From Thiobacillus sp. 65-29 (GTDB lineage: Bacteria; Pseudomonadota; Gammaproteobacteria; Burkholderiales; Thiobacillaceae), in assembly GCA_001899775.1 (NCBI GenBank), contig MKWN01000048.1, positions 1 to 36,453 of the forward strand: a DNA stretch of 36,453 nt. The letters are read 5' to 3'. Numbering within the stretch: position 1 is the first letter of the stretch; the number at the start of each line of letters is the position of its first letter. Made by a program: the position numbers and the translations under genes. The notes below the pieces were generated by a model. That model ran no database searches, was not told where the DNA came from, and saw only the letters and a program-made list of their open reading frames with translations. Below are positions 1-7,924 of this stretch, piece after piece.

Positions 1-65
1 CGACTTGCATGTGTAAAGCATGCCGCCAGCGTTCAATCTGAGCCAGGATCAAACTCTTCAGTTCA
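1..65 (-). rRNA. rrs: 16S ribosomal RNA, 5' end (partial)
   Basis: Read on the minus strand, this stretch holds the universal bacterial 16S start (GAGTTTGATCCTGGCTCAG) followed by the ATTGAACGCTGGCGGCATGC helix found in betaproteobacteria. Only about the first 65 nucleotides are inside the window; the rest lies to the left. The mature 5' end is placed near position 65 by analogy with related genes and could be a few bases off. A boxA element and a promoter lie upstream, so this is the start of a complete rRNA operon rather than a fragment. Confidence 0.97.
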
Positions 66-220
66 ATCACTGCAAATTACTACAAACTTACGTCGCTCAA
101 CTCAAACTCGGCCGTTAATCAAATAACGGCCCTTCATTCAAGTGTGAGCACTATGCTAGCGCCACCCCAGCCAAAACCAGGACGGCTACCACCACAACAC
201 CCACACCTATCGGCTGTAAA

Positions 221-233
221 TTGTTAAAGATCA
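221..233 (-). promoter_or_regulatory. rRNA leader boxA antitermination element
   Basis: The minus strand reads TGATCTTTAACAA, a close match to the boxA sequence of proteobacterial rRNA leaders, bound by NusB-NusE (S10) during rRNA antitermination. It lies about 155 nt upstream of the 16S 5' end and about 50 nt downstream of the rrn promoter, the expected position. Positions 66-325 otherwise hold only the rrn leader; I see no gene there. Confidence 0.85.
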
Positions 234-281
234 GTCGATCGACACTGCGACAAAACCGTCAGGCCGCTTCGAAAGGTGGGC

Positions 282-309
282 ATTCTACGTCGTTCACGTA
301 AAAGGTCAA
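282..309 (-). promoter_or_regulatory. rrn operon sigma-70 promoter
   Basis: On the minus strand a -35 box TTGACC (304-309) and a -10 box TAGAAT (282-287) are separated by 16 bp. The site lies between the tRNA-fMet gene and boxA and is oriented into the 16S gene. It is read by eye; no upstream UP element was established. Only 16 bp separate the -35 box from the 3' end of the tRNA, so the rRNA operon can start independently of tRNA transcription. Confidence 0.75.
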
Positions 310-325
310 CACCGGGGTTTCGAAA

Positions 326-402
<77 letters not shown>

Positions 403-438
403 CCTGTTGCGGATGAACCGCATCAATCGAGAAGCGAG

Positions 439-467
439 ACTATAGCAACCCCGGTGGACCGAGTCAA
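439..467 (-). promoter_or_regulatory. tRNA-fMet sigma-70 promoter
   Basis: On the minus strand a -35 box TTGACT (462-467) and a -10 box TATAGT (439-444) are spaced by exactly 17 bp. A GC-rich stretch follows the -10 box, which resembles the discriminator of stable-RNA promoters. The predicted start is near 432, about 30 nt upstream of the mature tRNA 5' end. This is a strong match and is distinct from the rrn promoter at 282-309. Confidence 0.85.
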
Positions 468-556
468 CACTAAGCGCACGCCAGGACCTTTTCCGCGGGT
501 GACGGCCGCGCGAAAGCCGCTACCATGCGCGGGATACGAGGTCACCAGGAACTGCC

Positions 557-1744
557 GTGCAGATTACCGATTTCTCCATTTCCCGCCTGCCGCGCATCGA
601 ATTCGGCAGCGGCGCGCTCGCCCGTCTGCCGGCCATCGCGCGGGGGTACGGCCGGCGCGCACTGCTCGTCACCGGCGGCGGGTCGCTAAAGGCGTCGCCT
701 GCCTGGGAAACGATCACCGCGGGGCTGCGCCAGGAAGGCGTGTCCTGGCTGCATCTCACGATTCCCGGCGAGCCGTCGCCGCGCGAAGTCGACGAGGCGG
801 TTCGCGCGCTGCGTGCCGAACACATCGAAGTGGTGATCGGGGTCGGCGGCGGAAGCGCGCTGGATGCGGCGAAGGCGATTGCCGGACTGCTGCGGCCAGG
901 CAATTCGGTCATGGATCATCTCGAAGGGGTGGGACCGGAACGGCCGTATGCGGGCCCGGCGACGCCGTTTATCGCGGTGCCGACCACGGCGGGAACCGGA
1001 TCGGAGGCGACCCGGAACGCGGTGCTCAGCGTGCGGGGCGCGGACGGGTTCAAGAAATCCTTTCGCGACGAGAAACTGGTGGCGGAGGTCGCGCTGGTGG
1101 ATCCCGATCTGCTGGCCACCTGTCCGCCTGCGGTAATCGCGGCGAACGGCATGGATGCGTTCACCCAGTTGCTGGAATCCTATGTGTCCAGCCGCGCCGC
1201 GCCACTGACCGATTCGCTGGCCTGGGGCGGCATGACAGCGGTGCGCGACGGCCTGTTGCCGCTCTTCACGGACGCGAACGACGCGGCGGCGCGTGCGCGC
1301 ATGGCCTACGCGGCGCTGGTCTCGGGCATCACGCTGGCGCAGTCCGGGCTGGGGTCGGTGCACGGACTGGCGTCCCCGTTGGGGGCGTTCTTCCCCATTC
1401 CGCACGGCGTGGCGTGCGGCACGCTGCTGGCGGAGGCGACACGCGTCAACATCGAGGCGCTCGCCGCACGCGCGCCGACGCAGGGTGCACTGGAAAAATA
1501 CGCAAAGGTGGGGCGGTTGCTGCGCGGGCAGGCGCAGCCGGATCACGACACCGCACACGTCGCGCTCATCGACACGCTGGAAAGCTGGACGCACGCGCTG
1601 GCGCTGCCGCGGCTCGGCCATTTCGGCGTAACCGCCGCCGACATTCCGCGTATCGTGGCGAACAGTCGCGGCAGCAGCATGAAGACCAACCCAGTGGTGC
1701 TGGAGGATGCGGAAATCGCCCGCATTGTCGCAGCCCGCCTGTAG
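557..1744 (+). CDS. iron-containing (group III) alcohol dehydrogenase
   Basis: The 395-aa protein belongs to the Fe-ADH fold of NAD(P)-dependent dehydrogenases. The nucleotide-binding GGGS lies at residues 97-100 and the family motif PTTAGTGSE at 142-150. Likely metal ligands are D200 (NGMDAFTQ), H269 (SVHG) and H283 (IPHG). The position four residues after D200, histidine in FucO-type enzymes, is Q204 here; some family members also have Gln there. The start is GTG at 557 with AGGA about 7 nt upstream. It is a single gene transcribed away from the rRNA operon, and the physiological alcohol or aldehyde cannot be told from sequence. The longer reading frame in another phase across this gene is a GC-rich shadow. 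Confidence 0.93.
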   Translation: MQITDFSISRLPRIEFGSGALARLPAIARGYGRRALLVTGGGSLKASPAWETITAGLRQEGVSWLHLTIPGEPSPREVDEAVRALRAEHIEVVIGVGGGSALDAAKAIAGLLRPGNSVMDHLEGVGPERPYAGPATPFIAVPTTAGTGSEATRNAVLSVRGADGFKKSFRDEKLVAEVALVDPDLLATCPPAVIAANGMDAFTQLLESYVSSRAAPLTDSLAWGGMTAVRDGLLPLFTDANDAAARARMAYAALVSGITLAQSGLGSVHGLASPLGAFFPIPHGVACGTLLAEATRVNIEALAARAPTQGALEKYAKVGRLLRGQAQPDHDTAHVALIDTLESWTHALALPRLGHFGVTAADIPRIVANSRGSSMKTNPVVLEDAEIARIVAARL

Positions 1745-1808
1745 ACAGCCCCTCAAGTTCGCCACTCGCCCATCCGCTATTCTGGTGATATTTGTCGAAG
1801 AACATGCC

Positions 1809-2381
1809 ATGTCCGGTCTGCTGGTCTTTTTTGTCATTCTCGCGGTGATCGCGGTGTTCGTGGTGTTCATTTTCAACCAGCTGGTGACGCTGAAACACAA
1901 TATCGGACGCTCCTGGTCGAACATCGACATTCTCCTGAAGCAGCGTCACGACGAGCTGCCCAAGCTGGTCGAAACGTGCCGGCAGTACATGAAGTTCGAG
2001 CAGGAGACGCTGGAGAAGGTGATGCAGGCGCGCAGCCAGGTGGCGAGTGCGCGCGAGACGCAGAACATCGGCGCGCTGGGTGCGGCAGAAGGCGCGCTGC
2101 GCGTGGGACTGGGCAATCTGTTCGCGGTGGCCGAAGCCTATCCTGAGCTGAAGAGCAACGAGACCTTCCAGCACCTGCAGGCACGCATCACCGGCCTGGA
2201 GAACGCCATCGCGGATCGTCGCGAGTTCTACAACGAGTCGGTGAACATCAACAACATTCGAGTCGAACAGTTTCCCGACACCATCATTGCGCGCCTGTTC
2301 GGCTTTGGACAGTTTCCGCTGTTGCGCTTCGCGGCTGAAGAGAAGAAGGACGTCGATCTCAAGCAGTTGTTCAGCCACTGA
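1809..2381 (+). CDS. lemA: LemA family membrane protein
   Basis: The 190-aa protein has one N-terminal transmembrane helix (about residues 3-24) and then a helical, coiled-coil-rich domain. The LemA signature NQLVTLKHNIGRSWSNIDILLKQR follows the helix (key residues W-S-N-I-D and the L-L-K-Q-R run), and a conserved YN region (REFYNESVNINN) lies in the second half. Its function is not established; the family is anchored in the inner membrane and often sits beside Zn-peptidase or GIDE-domain genes. The start is placed at ATG 1809, because upstream in-frame codons add residues with no family resemblance. The next gene begins 8 bp after the stop, so the two are probably one operon. Confidence 0.93.
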   Translation: MSGLLVFFVILAVIAVFVVFIFNQLVTLKHNIGRSWSNIDILLKQRHDELPKLVETCRQYMKFEQETLEKVMQARSQVASARETQNIGALGAAEGALRVGLGNLFAVAEAYPELKSNETFQHLQARITGLENAIADRREFYNESVNINNIRVEQFPDTIIARLFGFGQFPLLRFAAEEKKDVDLKQLFSH

Positions 2382-2389
2382 GCTCCGCC

Positions 2390-3289
2390 ATGCGCACGTG
2401 GGAAGAATGGCGCCACGATTACGCCAACCTCGCGCTGGGTGGCGGCAACCTCGCCATCCTGCTGCTCGGCTTTCATCTGGCGTCGCGTAGCGGCTGGCAA
2501 CTCGCGCTCGCGCTGACCGGGGCAACAAGCTTTCTCGCATGGCTGGCCAACCTGCGGCGCCACCGCGCCATCGCGGACAACGCGACGGCACGCATCGCGT
2601 CGGCGCCACAGGGTTATATCGAAATTTCCGGATACGGCCGCCAGCCGCCCGGCGAGCGGCTGTTGAGTCCGGTCCACCAGTTGCCCTGCCTGTGGTATCG
2701 CTACATCATCGAGCGCAAGCGCAACGACCGCTGGGAGCGCGAAGAATCGGGCATGTCCGACGATACCTTCGGCGTGGATGACGGCAGCGGGATGATGCTG
2801 GTCGACCCGGAGGGGGCTGAAATCATCACCTCGCGCAAGCAGGTGTCGCGCACCGGCGAGTACCGCAAGACCGAATGGACGCTGATCGAAGGCGAGATGA
2901 TCTACGTGCTCGGCGAGCATGTCACGCTGGGCGGTGCCAACGCAGTGCTCGACAAGCGCGCGGATCTCGCCGCCCTGCTGACGGAGTGGAAACGTGACAA
3001 GGCGACGCTGCGGGCGCGCTTCGACGCGAACGGCGACGGCGAAATCAGCCTCGACGAGTGGGAGCACGCACGGGCAGAAGCGGCGAAAGAAGTCGAGCGC
3101 GAACATCTCGAAATCCGCCTCAAGGACGGCGTGCACCTGATGCGAAAGCCGGGGCAAGGACGTCTGTTTCTGATCGCCAACAAGCAGGCATCGGCGCTCG
3201 AACGCCGCTATCTTCTGTGGAGCTGGACGCATCTGCTGCTGCTGCTGGGTGCAGCGGCGGGATTGAGCTGGCTGGGCGGCACTGCATAA
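2390..3289 (+). CDS. GIDE-domain membrane protein with an EF-hand-like loop
   Basis: The 299-aa protein has hydrophobic N-terminal segments (about 15-32 and 37-53) and a C-terminal one (about 277-296) flanking a soluble middle. That middle resembles the GIDE domain (named for mitochondrial MUL1/GIDE) that commonly accompanies lemA in bacteria. Residues 212-223 form an almost canonical EF-hand loop, D-A-N-G-D-G-E-I-S-L-D-E, with acidic residues at positions 1, 5, 11 and 12 and Asn at 3, so calcium binding is plausible. No catalytic motif was recognised. The 8-bp gap after lemA indicates co-transcription. I infer a LemA-linked envelope function; the biochemical role is unknown. Confidence 0.8.
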   Translation: MRTWEEWRHDYANLALGGGNLAILLLGFHLASRSGWQLALALTGATSFLAWLANLRRHRAIADNATARIASAPQGYIEISGYGRQPPGERLLSPVHQLPCLWYRYIIERKRNDRWEREESGMSDDTFGVDDGSGMMLVDPEGAEIITSRKQVSRTGEYRKTEWTLIEGEMIYVLGEHVTLGGANAVLDKRADLAALLTEWKRDKATLRARFDANGDGEISLDEWEHARAEAAKEVEREHLEIRLKDGVHLMRKPGQGRLFLIANKQASALERRYLLWSWTHLLLLLGAAAGLSWLGGTA

Positions 3290-3393
3290 GGCCACGCGGG
3301 GCTGTCGCAAGGCTTGCCCCGCTCGGCATAGCTGCTTATCATGGGTCAAGCTTCTGCTTCGCTGTCGGCAGTTCACCAAATGGAGGGAAGGCG

Positions 3394-3669
3394 ATGAAAC
3401 ATCCGATACCCGAAACACCAGCGGACTACGATCACACCCGGGTGATCGAGCGGCCGGATGGCTTCTACTGGACCGACGCGGAGACGGGGAGCGAGTACGG
3501 TCCCTTCGAAACCCTGCTGGACGCCGTGCAGGACATGGAATACAACGCCGACAGCGATTACGAGCCCGGCGAAACCCTGGAAGAGGCGGAGGACGAACTC
3601 GGTATTTCCGACTGGATCGACCCCGAGACCGGCGACCCCGGCGAGGAGTCGCATCGTCTCAGCGACTGA
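3394..3669 (+). CDS. small acidic conserved hypothetical protein
   Basis: This 91-aa protein is strongly acidic and has no signal peptide or membrane segment. The first half carries an aromatic pattern (GFYWTDAETGSEYGPFETLLDA) resembling short beta-strand tags of uncharacterised proteobacterial proteins. The second half is dominated by D and E and ends ESHRLSD. The start at ATG 3394 is chosen because a strong ribosome-binding site (GGAGGGAAG) sits just upstream; the open frame extends further 5' without support. I do not recognise a function. Confidence 0.75.
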   Translation: MKHPIPETPADYDHTRVIERPDGFYWTDAETGSEYGPFETLLDAVQDMEYNADSDYEPGETLEEAEDELGISDWIDPETGDPGEESHRLSD

Positions 3670-3721
3670 GCAAAGGCTGAACACGTCGGCTGCCGCCGTT
3701 CCGGCGTACGGTAGCGCCCGG

Positions 3722-3745
3722 TGAACCCGGATTGTCCATTAGGCC
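3722..3745 (+). repeat. half-copy of the GGATTATCCAATAG palindromic repeat
   Basis: The segment AACCCGGATTGTCCATTAGG closely matches one arm of the large palindrome at 9691-9778 (AACCCGGATTATCCAATAGG). It is probably a degraded solo arm. It lies in the gene-free stretch 3670-4070, which otherwise holds only the diverged REP-like array described next. Confidence 0.6.
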
Positions 3746-3836
3746 GAGGAGACTCGCTTGCGCGCCGAATCCGGCTCGCGCGCAATGCCAATGCCCCTTC
3801 ACACCGCAAGCAGTGCTCCACACAGGGGCCGGGCGG

Positions 3837-3980
3837 TGCAGGAGAGCCGCCCTCGAGCCGATGGGGTGACGCTTCCACCGCCCGAAAATCGTGGCGAGGA
3901 CGCCGCTCCTGCATGGGAGGGGAGCGCGGTAATGTCGGAGGGACGCCCCCGGCCCGATTGGGGTGGCGGTTCCATCGCCC
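3837..3980 (-). repeat. diverged REP-like composite palindrome array, inverted
   Basis: Positions 3837-3913 (77 bp, ends TGCAGGAG and CTCCTGCA) are a diverged full unit of the REP-like element found around the rml genes, in the opposite orientation. A second partial unit spans about 3935-3980 and includes CGCCCCCGGCCCGATTGGGG. The linker between them still resembles the GCGCGGTAT linker of the rml arrays. Many substitutions suggest an older copy. It fills the gap between a plus-strand gene ending at 3669 and a convergent minus-strand gene ending at 4071. Confidence 0.75.
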
Positions 3981-4070
3981 CTTGCGGGTGCGCCTGCCAG
4001 CAGCACAGGGAGTTTGTGCTGGCCGTTCGGGCTGATTGATCGCGCGCGATATGCGAAGGGCGTTTTGCGA

Positions 4071-4496
4071 TCAACGAACCTCGATTGCACGGCGTGGCGC
4101 GGTGTACTCTGCGGCACGCGCCTCGCGCTCGAACAGGTTGTCGCGGTAAGGATGGCCGCCCTTCGCCCACGCCAGCACACTGGCACACGGGTACAGCAGC
4201 AACATCAGCGCCCCCCAGCGTTCGAACTGCCGCACGTGTGCGCGTTCATGCGCGCGCGTGGCGGTCAGCGCGTGTGCAGATACCGCGAGCACGACGTGAC
4301 CGAAGGTGATCGCCGCCACCGCGCCGCTGAACGGCAAGCCACGCCGCAGGATGCGCGCCGGCCAGCCACCGGCGGTTTCCAGCACGCCGTCGACACGCTG
4401 CCAGGCGCCGCCCGTGGCCCGCGCCAGCAGCGCAAACAGCAAGCCGAACACGGTTGCGGGCAGCGGCCACAGATAACGCAGCAGACGCAGCATCAC
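4071..4496 (-). CDS. small membrane protein with an HExxH metalloprotease-like motif
   Basis: The 141-aa protein has hydrophobic segments at about residues 10-26, 58-78 and 95-110. HERAH at residues 83-87 is a zinc-binding HExxH-type motif. A downstream acidic cluster (LFEREARAAE, about 121-130) could supply a third ligand. The layout resembles short uncharacterised membrane metallopeptidase-like proteins. The GTG start at 4496 overlaps the TGA of the upstream reductase in a GTGA arrangement, implying translational coupling; an ATG at 4493 is the alternative. No substrate can be inferred, and catalytic activity is unproven. Confidence 0.7.
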   Translation of the reverse strand: MMLRLLRYLWPLPATVFGLLFALLARATGGAWQRVDGVLETAGGWPARILRRGLPFSGAVAAITFGHVVLAVSAHALTATRAHERAHVRQFERWGALMLLLYPCASVLAWAKGGHPYRDNLFEREARAAEYTAPRRAIEVR

Positions 4497-5956
4497 GCCC
4501 CGGCGAGCGGCTCGGCAAACCAGCGTGCGTCGTGCAGGCCCGCACGCACGAAATGGCCGTGGGCGCGTTCAAGCTGGTCGGCGGTACCCGACGCGTAGAC
4601 GTCGAAGCGGTGCAGTTCGGAATAGTCGGCCGTTATGCGGCGCAGCGCCTCGTCGATGTCCACGCCGGATGGATGCGGCACATAGCTGAAATTGTCGAGC
4701 GCGTCGGCCCAGGCGCGGCAAAGATTGTCCTGATAAAGCCCGGTTTCGTCGGCGAACCAGTGCAGGTCCATCGATTCGGCGAGTTCCAGGGACATGGCGT
4801 GCTGCACCAGGCTCTTGATCGGCGCGAAACCGGTACCAAAGGCGAGAAAGATGACGGGGCGCGGCGAGTCCTCGTCCAGCACCACCTCGCCGAAGGGCCC
4901 TTCGAGCGCGACCACGTAGCCTTCCTGCAGGGTGTCGAACACCCACTCGGCGAAGCTGTCGCCCGCGCGACGTGGCACGTGCACCTCGATGTTGCGGTCC
5001 TCGCACGGACAACTGGCGAGCGGATAATGCCCCTGTGCCCCGTTTGCCGCCAGACGGATGCTCTGCCCGCCGAGATAGCGCAGGCGCTGGCTGCGCGGCG
5101 TCACGAGATACAAGGCGGCAACCTGCGGATTGAAAATTTCGACCGTCTTCACTCGCGCCTGGATGTGCTGCAGCGGAATGTCGTGCGCGCCGGCGACATT
5201 CGCCTCGAGCACCACGTCATTCACCGGCGCATACGAGCACATGAGGATGACGCCGGCATCCTTGTCCGCCTGCTTCAGGACGTAGTCGTGAGCGCGGACT
5301 TTTTTCACCTCGCCCGACACCACGCGCGCGCGGCACTCCCCGCAATTGCCATTGCTGCAGCCGTAGCTGAGCGACACGCCATTGCGCAATGCCGCGTCGA
5401 GCAGGGTGTCGTTGCCGTCGACAAAAAATTCGTGCCCGCTGGGCTGGATGGTGACGTGGGCAGACATGATACGAAGCATCCTTTCCTTGACGATGAGTGC
5501 CTGGGCCTGGGCCGCGTCTGGTGGGATTTCAGCAAGATTGCGCAGCAGGAACGCACGCAGCCCGTGCAGTGCATGCCGCGTTTCGGCGCTGGCGTTCTCG
5601 CCGAGTTCCTCGATCCGGTCGTCGAGCCAGCGCACGACGTTTTCGTAATGCCCGAGCAAGGCGGCGGCCGCCGCGTAATCGTCGCTCAACTCGGTGAGCC
5701 GCGCCGCAAGTATTTCCTTGTCGGGCAACACACGTTCGAGAATCCGTTTGGCGAAGGCCTTGTCCTTGATCTCGTTGACGCGGCGAATTTCGGCGTCATC
5801 TTCCCACTTCACGTCCGGGAAGGCGCGCAACAACTCGTCGAGTTCGACCATGCCGTCGAAGGTCGCAAGCGTCCCTGCGCGGATGCGTTGCTGCAGGGCG
5901 TGACGCGTAATCCCGACCAGGCGGGCGACGCGGGAAAGAGGAAGCTGGTGGCCCAT
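4493..5956 (-). CDS. [2Fe-2S] ferredoxin/FAD/NAD(P)H reductase with N-terminal HTH-like extension
   Basis: The 487-aa protein joins three parts. Residues 1-50 look like a short helix-turn-helix (LSRVARLVGITRHALQQRI), followed by a helical linker to about 160. Residues 165-255 are a plant-type ferredoxin domain with cluster cysteines C200, C205, C208 and C240 (CX4CX2C...C). Residues 262-485 are an oxygenase-reductase-type FAD and NAD(P)-binding module (YPLAS near 311-315, FGTGFAPIKS near 373-382). The C-terminal 320 residues resemble reductases often annotated CDP-6-deoxy-delta-3,4-glucoseen reductase. The N-terminal extension is not part of that usual architecture. It overlaps the downstream HExxH protein by 4 nt. 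The electron acceptor is unknown. Confidence 0.85.
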   Translation of the reverse strand: MGHQLPLSRVARLVGITRHALQQRIRAGTLATFDGMVELDELLRAFPDVKWEDDAEIRRVNEIKDKAFAKRILERVLPDKEILAARLTELSDDYAAAAALLGHYENVVRWLDDRIEELGENASAETRHALHGLRAFLLRNLAEIPPDAAQAQALIVKERMLRIMSAHVTIQPSGHEFFVDGNDTLLDAALRNGVSLSYGCSNGNCGECRARVVSGEVKKVRAHDYVLKQADKDAGVILMCSYAPVNDVVLEANVAGAHDIPLQHIQARVKTVEIFNPQVAALYLVTPRSQRLRYLGGQSIRLAANGAQGHYPLASCPCEDRNIEVHVPRRAGDSFAEWVFDTLQEGYVVALEGPFGEVVLDEDSPRPVIFLAFGTGFAPIKSLVQHAMSLELAESMDLHWFADETGLYQDNLCRAWADALDNFSYVPHPSGVDIDEALRRITADYSELHRFDVYASGTADQLERAHGHFVRAGLHDARWFAEPLAGA

Positions 5957-6060
5957 TGATTAAAATATACTCCGCCTCGGCCTGATATAAACCCTGAATT
6001 TCATGGGGCGATTCTTGTGCCGACGGCGACGGCGCTTCGTTCTGCCCCTACAATCGCGCC

Positions 6061-7755
6061 ATGCCTGCGATCACCACCCGCCCCTGCCCTGTCGGCACCC
6101 GGTCCGCACTCGAGCACGCCGGGCTCTCACCCATCTGGGCGCGGCTGTATGCGGCGCGCGGCGTGAAGCATCCGGACGAGGTCGCACACCGGCTGCCGCA
6201 GTTGCTGCCGCCAGACAGCCTGCTCAGTATCGACCATGCCGCCGCGTTGCTGGCCGACGCCATCACCGCGCAGCGCCGCGTACTCATCATCGGCGACTAC
6301 GATGCCGACGGCGCCACGGCCTGCGCGGTCGGCGTGCGTGGGCTGCGCCTGTTCGGCGCGTTGGTGGAATATCTGGTTCCCAACCGCATCGAACACGGCT
6401 ACGGCCTGAGTCCTGCGATCGTCGAACTCGCCGCGGCGCGCCAGCCCGAACTCATCGTCACGGTGGACAACGGCATCGCCGCAATCGAAGGCGTGGCCGC
6501 GGCGAACGCACTCGGCATTCCGGTGCTGGTCACCGACCACCACCTGCCCGGCGACGCGCTCCCGGATGCGGCCTGCATCGTCAACCCCAACCAGCCCGGA
6601 TGCGGCTTCACCTCGAAAAATCTGGCGGGGGTGGGGGTGATGTTCTACGTGTTGCTGGCGCTGCGCGCCGAGTTGCGCCGGCGCGGCGCCTACGCGACCG
6701 CACCCGAACCGGACTTGCGCGGCTTGCTCGATCTGGTCGCACTTGGCACCGTTGCCGACGTGGTGCGGCTCGACGCCAACAACCGCACGCTGGTGGTGCA
6801 GGGGCTCGCGCGCATGCGTGCGGGCCGGGCAAACGCCGGGCTCCAGGCGCTGTTTCAGGTGGCGGGGCGCGATCCCGCGCAGGCGAGCGTTTATGACCTC
6901 GGCTTCACGCTCGGCCCGCGCCTCAACGCCGCCGGCCGTCTCGACGACATGACGCTCGGCATCGAATGCCTGCTCGCCGACGATGCGGCCACGGCCCAAT
7001 CGCTGGCACAACAGCTCGATACGCTCAATCGTGCACGGCGCGACGTCGAGGCTGACATGCTGGAGGAAGCACTCGGCATCCTCGCCACCTTCGATCCGGC
7101 GGACAGTCATAGCCTCACCGCGTGGCAACCCGGCTGGCACGCTGGCGTCATCGGTATTCTCGCCTCGCGTCTGAAGGACAAGTTCCACCGGCCGACCGTC
7201 GTTTTCGCCAGCGGCGAGGACGGCACGCTGAAGGGTTCCGGGCGTTCCATTACCGGCCTGCATCTGCGCGACGCGCTCGATCTCGTCGATCGGCGCCATC
7301 CCGGACTCATCCTGAAGTTCGGTGGCCACGCCATGGCGGCGGGACTCAGCCTTGCGGCGGGGCGTCACGACGATTTCGCCCAGGCATTCGAAACCGTGGT
7401 GCGTGAACTGCTCGACCCGGCCGACCTGGAAGGCGTCGTCGAAACCGATGGCCCACTCGACGTCGCCGAGCACGGTTACGAACTCGCCGCCGCGCTCGAA
7501 CGCGCCGTGTGGGGACAGGGATTTCCGGCACCCCTGTTTAGCGCCACCTTCGACGTCGTCACCCAGCGCGTCGTCGGCGAGAAACACCTCAAGCTACAAC
7601 TCGCACGCGAGGGCGCGACCTTCGAGGCGATGCGCTTCTTCCACCCGGATCCGCTGCCGCCGCGAATACACGCCGCCTATGCGCTAATGGCCAACGAGTT
7701 CAACGGGCGACAGACATGCCAACTGAAGGTTGTGCACTGGGAGCCGGGGGAATAG
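6061..7755 (+). CDS. recJ: single-stranded-DNA-specific exonuclease RecJ
   Basis: The 564-aa protein is a DHH-superfamily 5'-3' ssDNA exonuclease used in recombination and mismatch repair, and is close to the usual length (E. coli about 577). The DHH motifs are visible: DYDADG (79-84), VDNG (135-138), TDHH (158-161), and the DHHA1 motif GGHAMAAG near 421-428. No frameshift is seen. The start at ATG 6061 gives the expected family N-terminus. It is divergent from the reductase gene across a 104-bp AT-richer gap (5957-6060) that probably carries promoters for both; no clean consensus was assigned there. Confidence 0.96.
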   Translation: MPAITTRPCPVGTRSALEHAGLSPIWARLYAARGVKHPDEVAHRLPQLLPPDSLLSIDHAAALLADAITAQRRVLIIGDYDADGATACAVGVRGLRLFGALVEYLVPNRIEHGYGLSPAIVELAAARQPELIVTVDNGIAAIEGVAAANALGIPVLVTDHHLPGDALPDAACIVNPNQPGCGFTSKNLAGVGVMFYVLLALRAELRRRGAYATAPEPDLRGLLDLVALGTVADVVRLDANNRTLVVQGLARMRAGRANAGLQALFQVAGRDPAQASVYDLGFTLGPRLNAAGRLDDMTLGIECLLADDAATAQSLAQQLDTLNRARRDVEADMLEEALGILATFDPADSHSLTAWQPGWHAGVIGILASRLKDKFHRPTVVFASGEDGTLKGSGRSITGLHLRDALDLVDRRHPGLILKFGGHAMAAGLSLAAGRHDDFAQAFETVVRELLDPADLEGVVETDGPLDVAEHGYELAAALERAVWGQGFPAPLFSATFDVVTQRVVGEKHLKLQLAREGATFEAMRFFHPDPLPPRIHAAYALMANEFNGRQTCQLKVVHWEPGE

Positions 7756-7828
7756 GTCGGGGCGAGAATCAAGTCGCAGGTTGCACGGGGAAAGGCCGCC
7801 GGGCTGACGGCAAGCGGGCCAAGCCGCA

Positions 7829-7905
7829 AACCTTGAACCTTGAACCTTGAACCTTGAACCTTGAACCTTGAACCTTGAACCCTGAACCTTGAATCTTGAA
7901 TCGTG
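7829..7905 (+). repeat. heptanucleotide tandem repeat (AACCTTG)n
   Basis: Eleven tandem 7-bp units run from 7829 to 7905. Eight read AACCTTG; the variants are AACCCTG, AATCTTG and AATCGTG near the right end. The array lies between recJ and the rhomboid gene, ending 20 bp before the latter's ATG. The frame upstream of that ATG is open through the right end of the array, so some annotators may extend the rhomboid protein into it. The unit is 7 bp, so copy-number change shifts frame. Confidence 0.95.
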
Positions 7906-7924
7906 TAACTCGAAACTCTCGTCG

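Noticed and set aside
454..1788. A 444-codon open frame in another phase across the alcohol dehydrogenase
   Set aside because: Arginine- and glycine-rich shadow typical of high-GC DNA; the 557-1744 frame has full family motifs.
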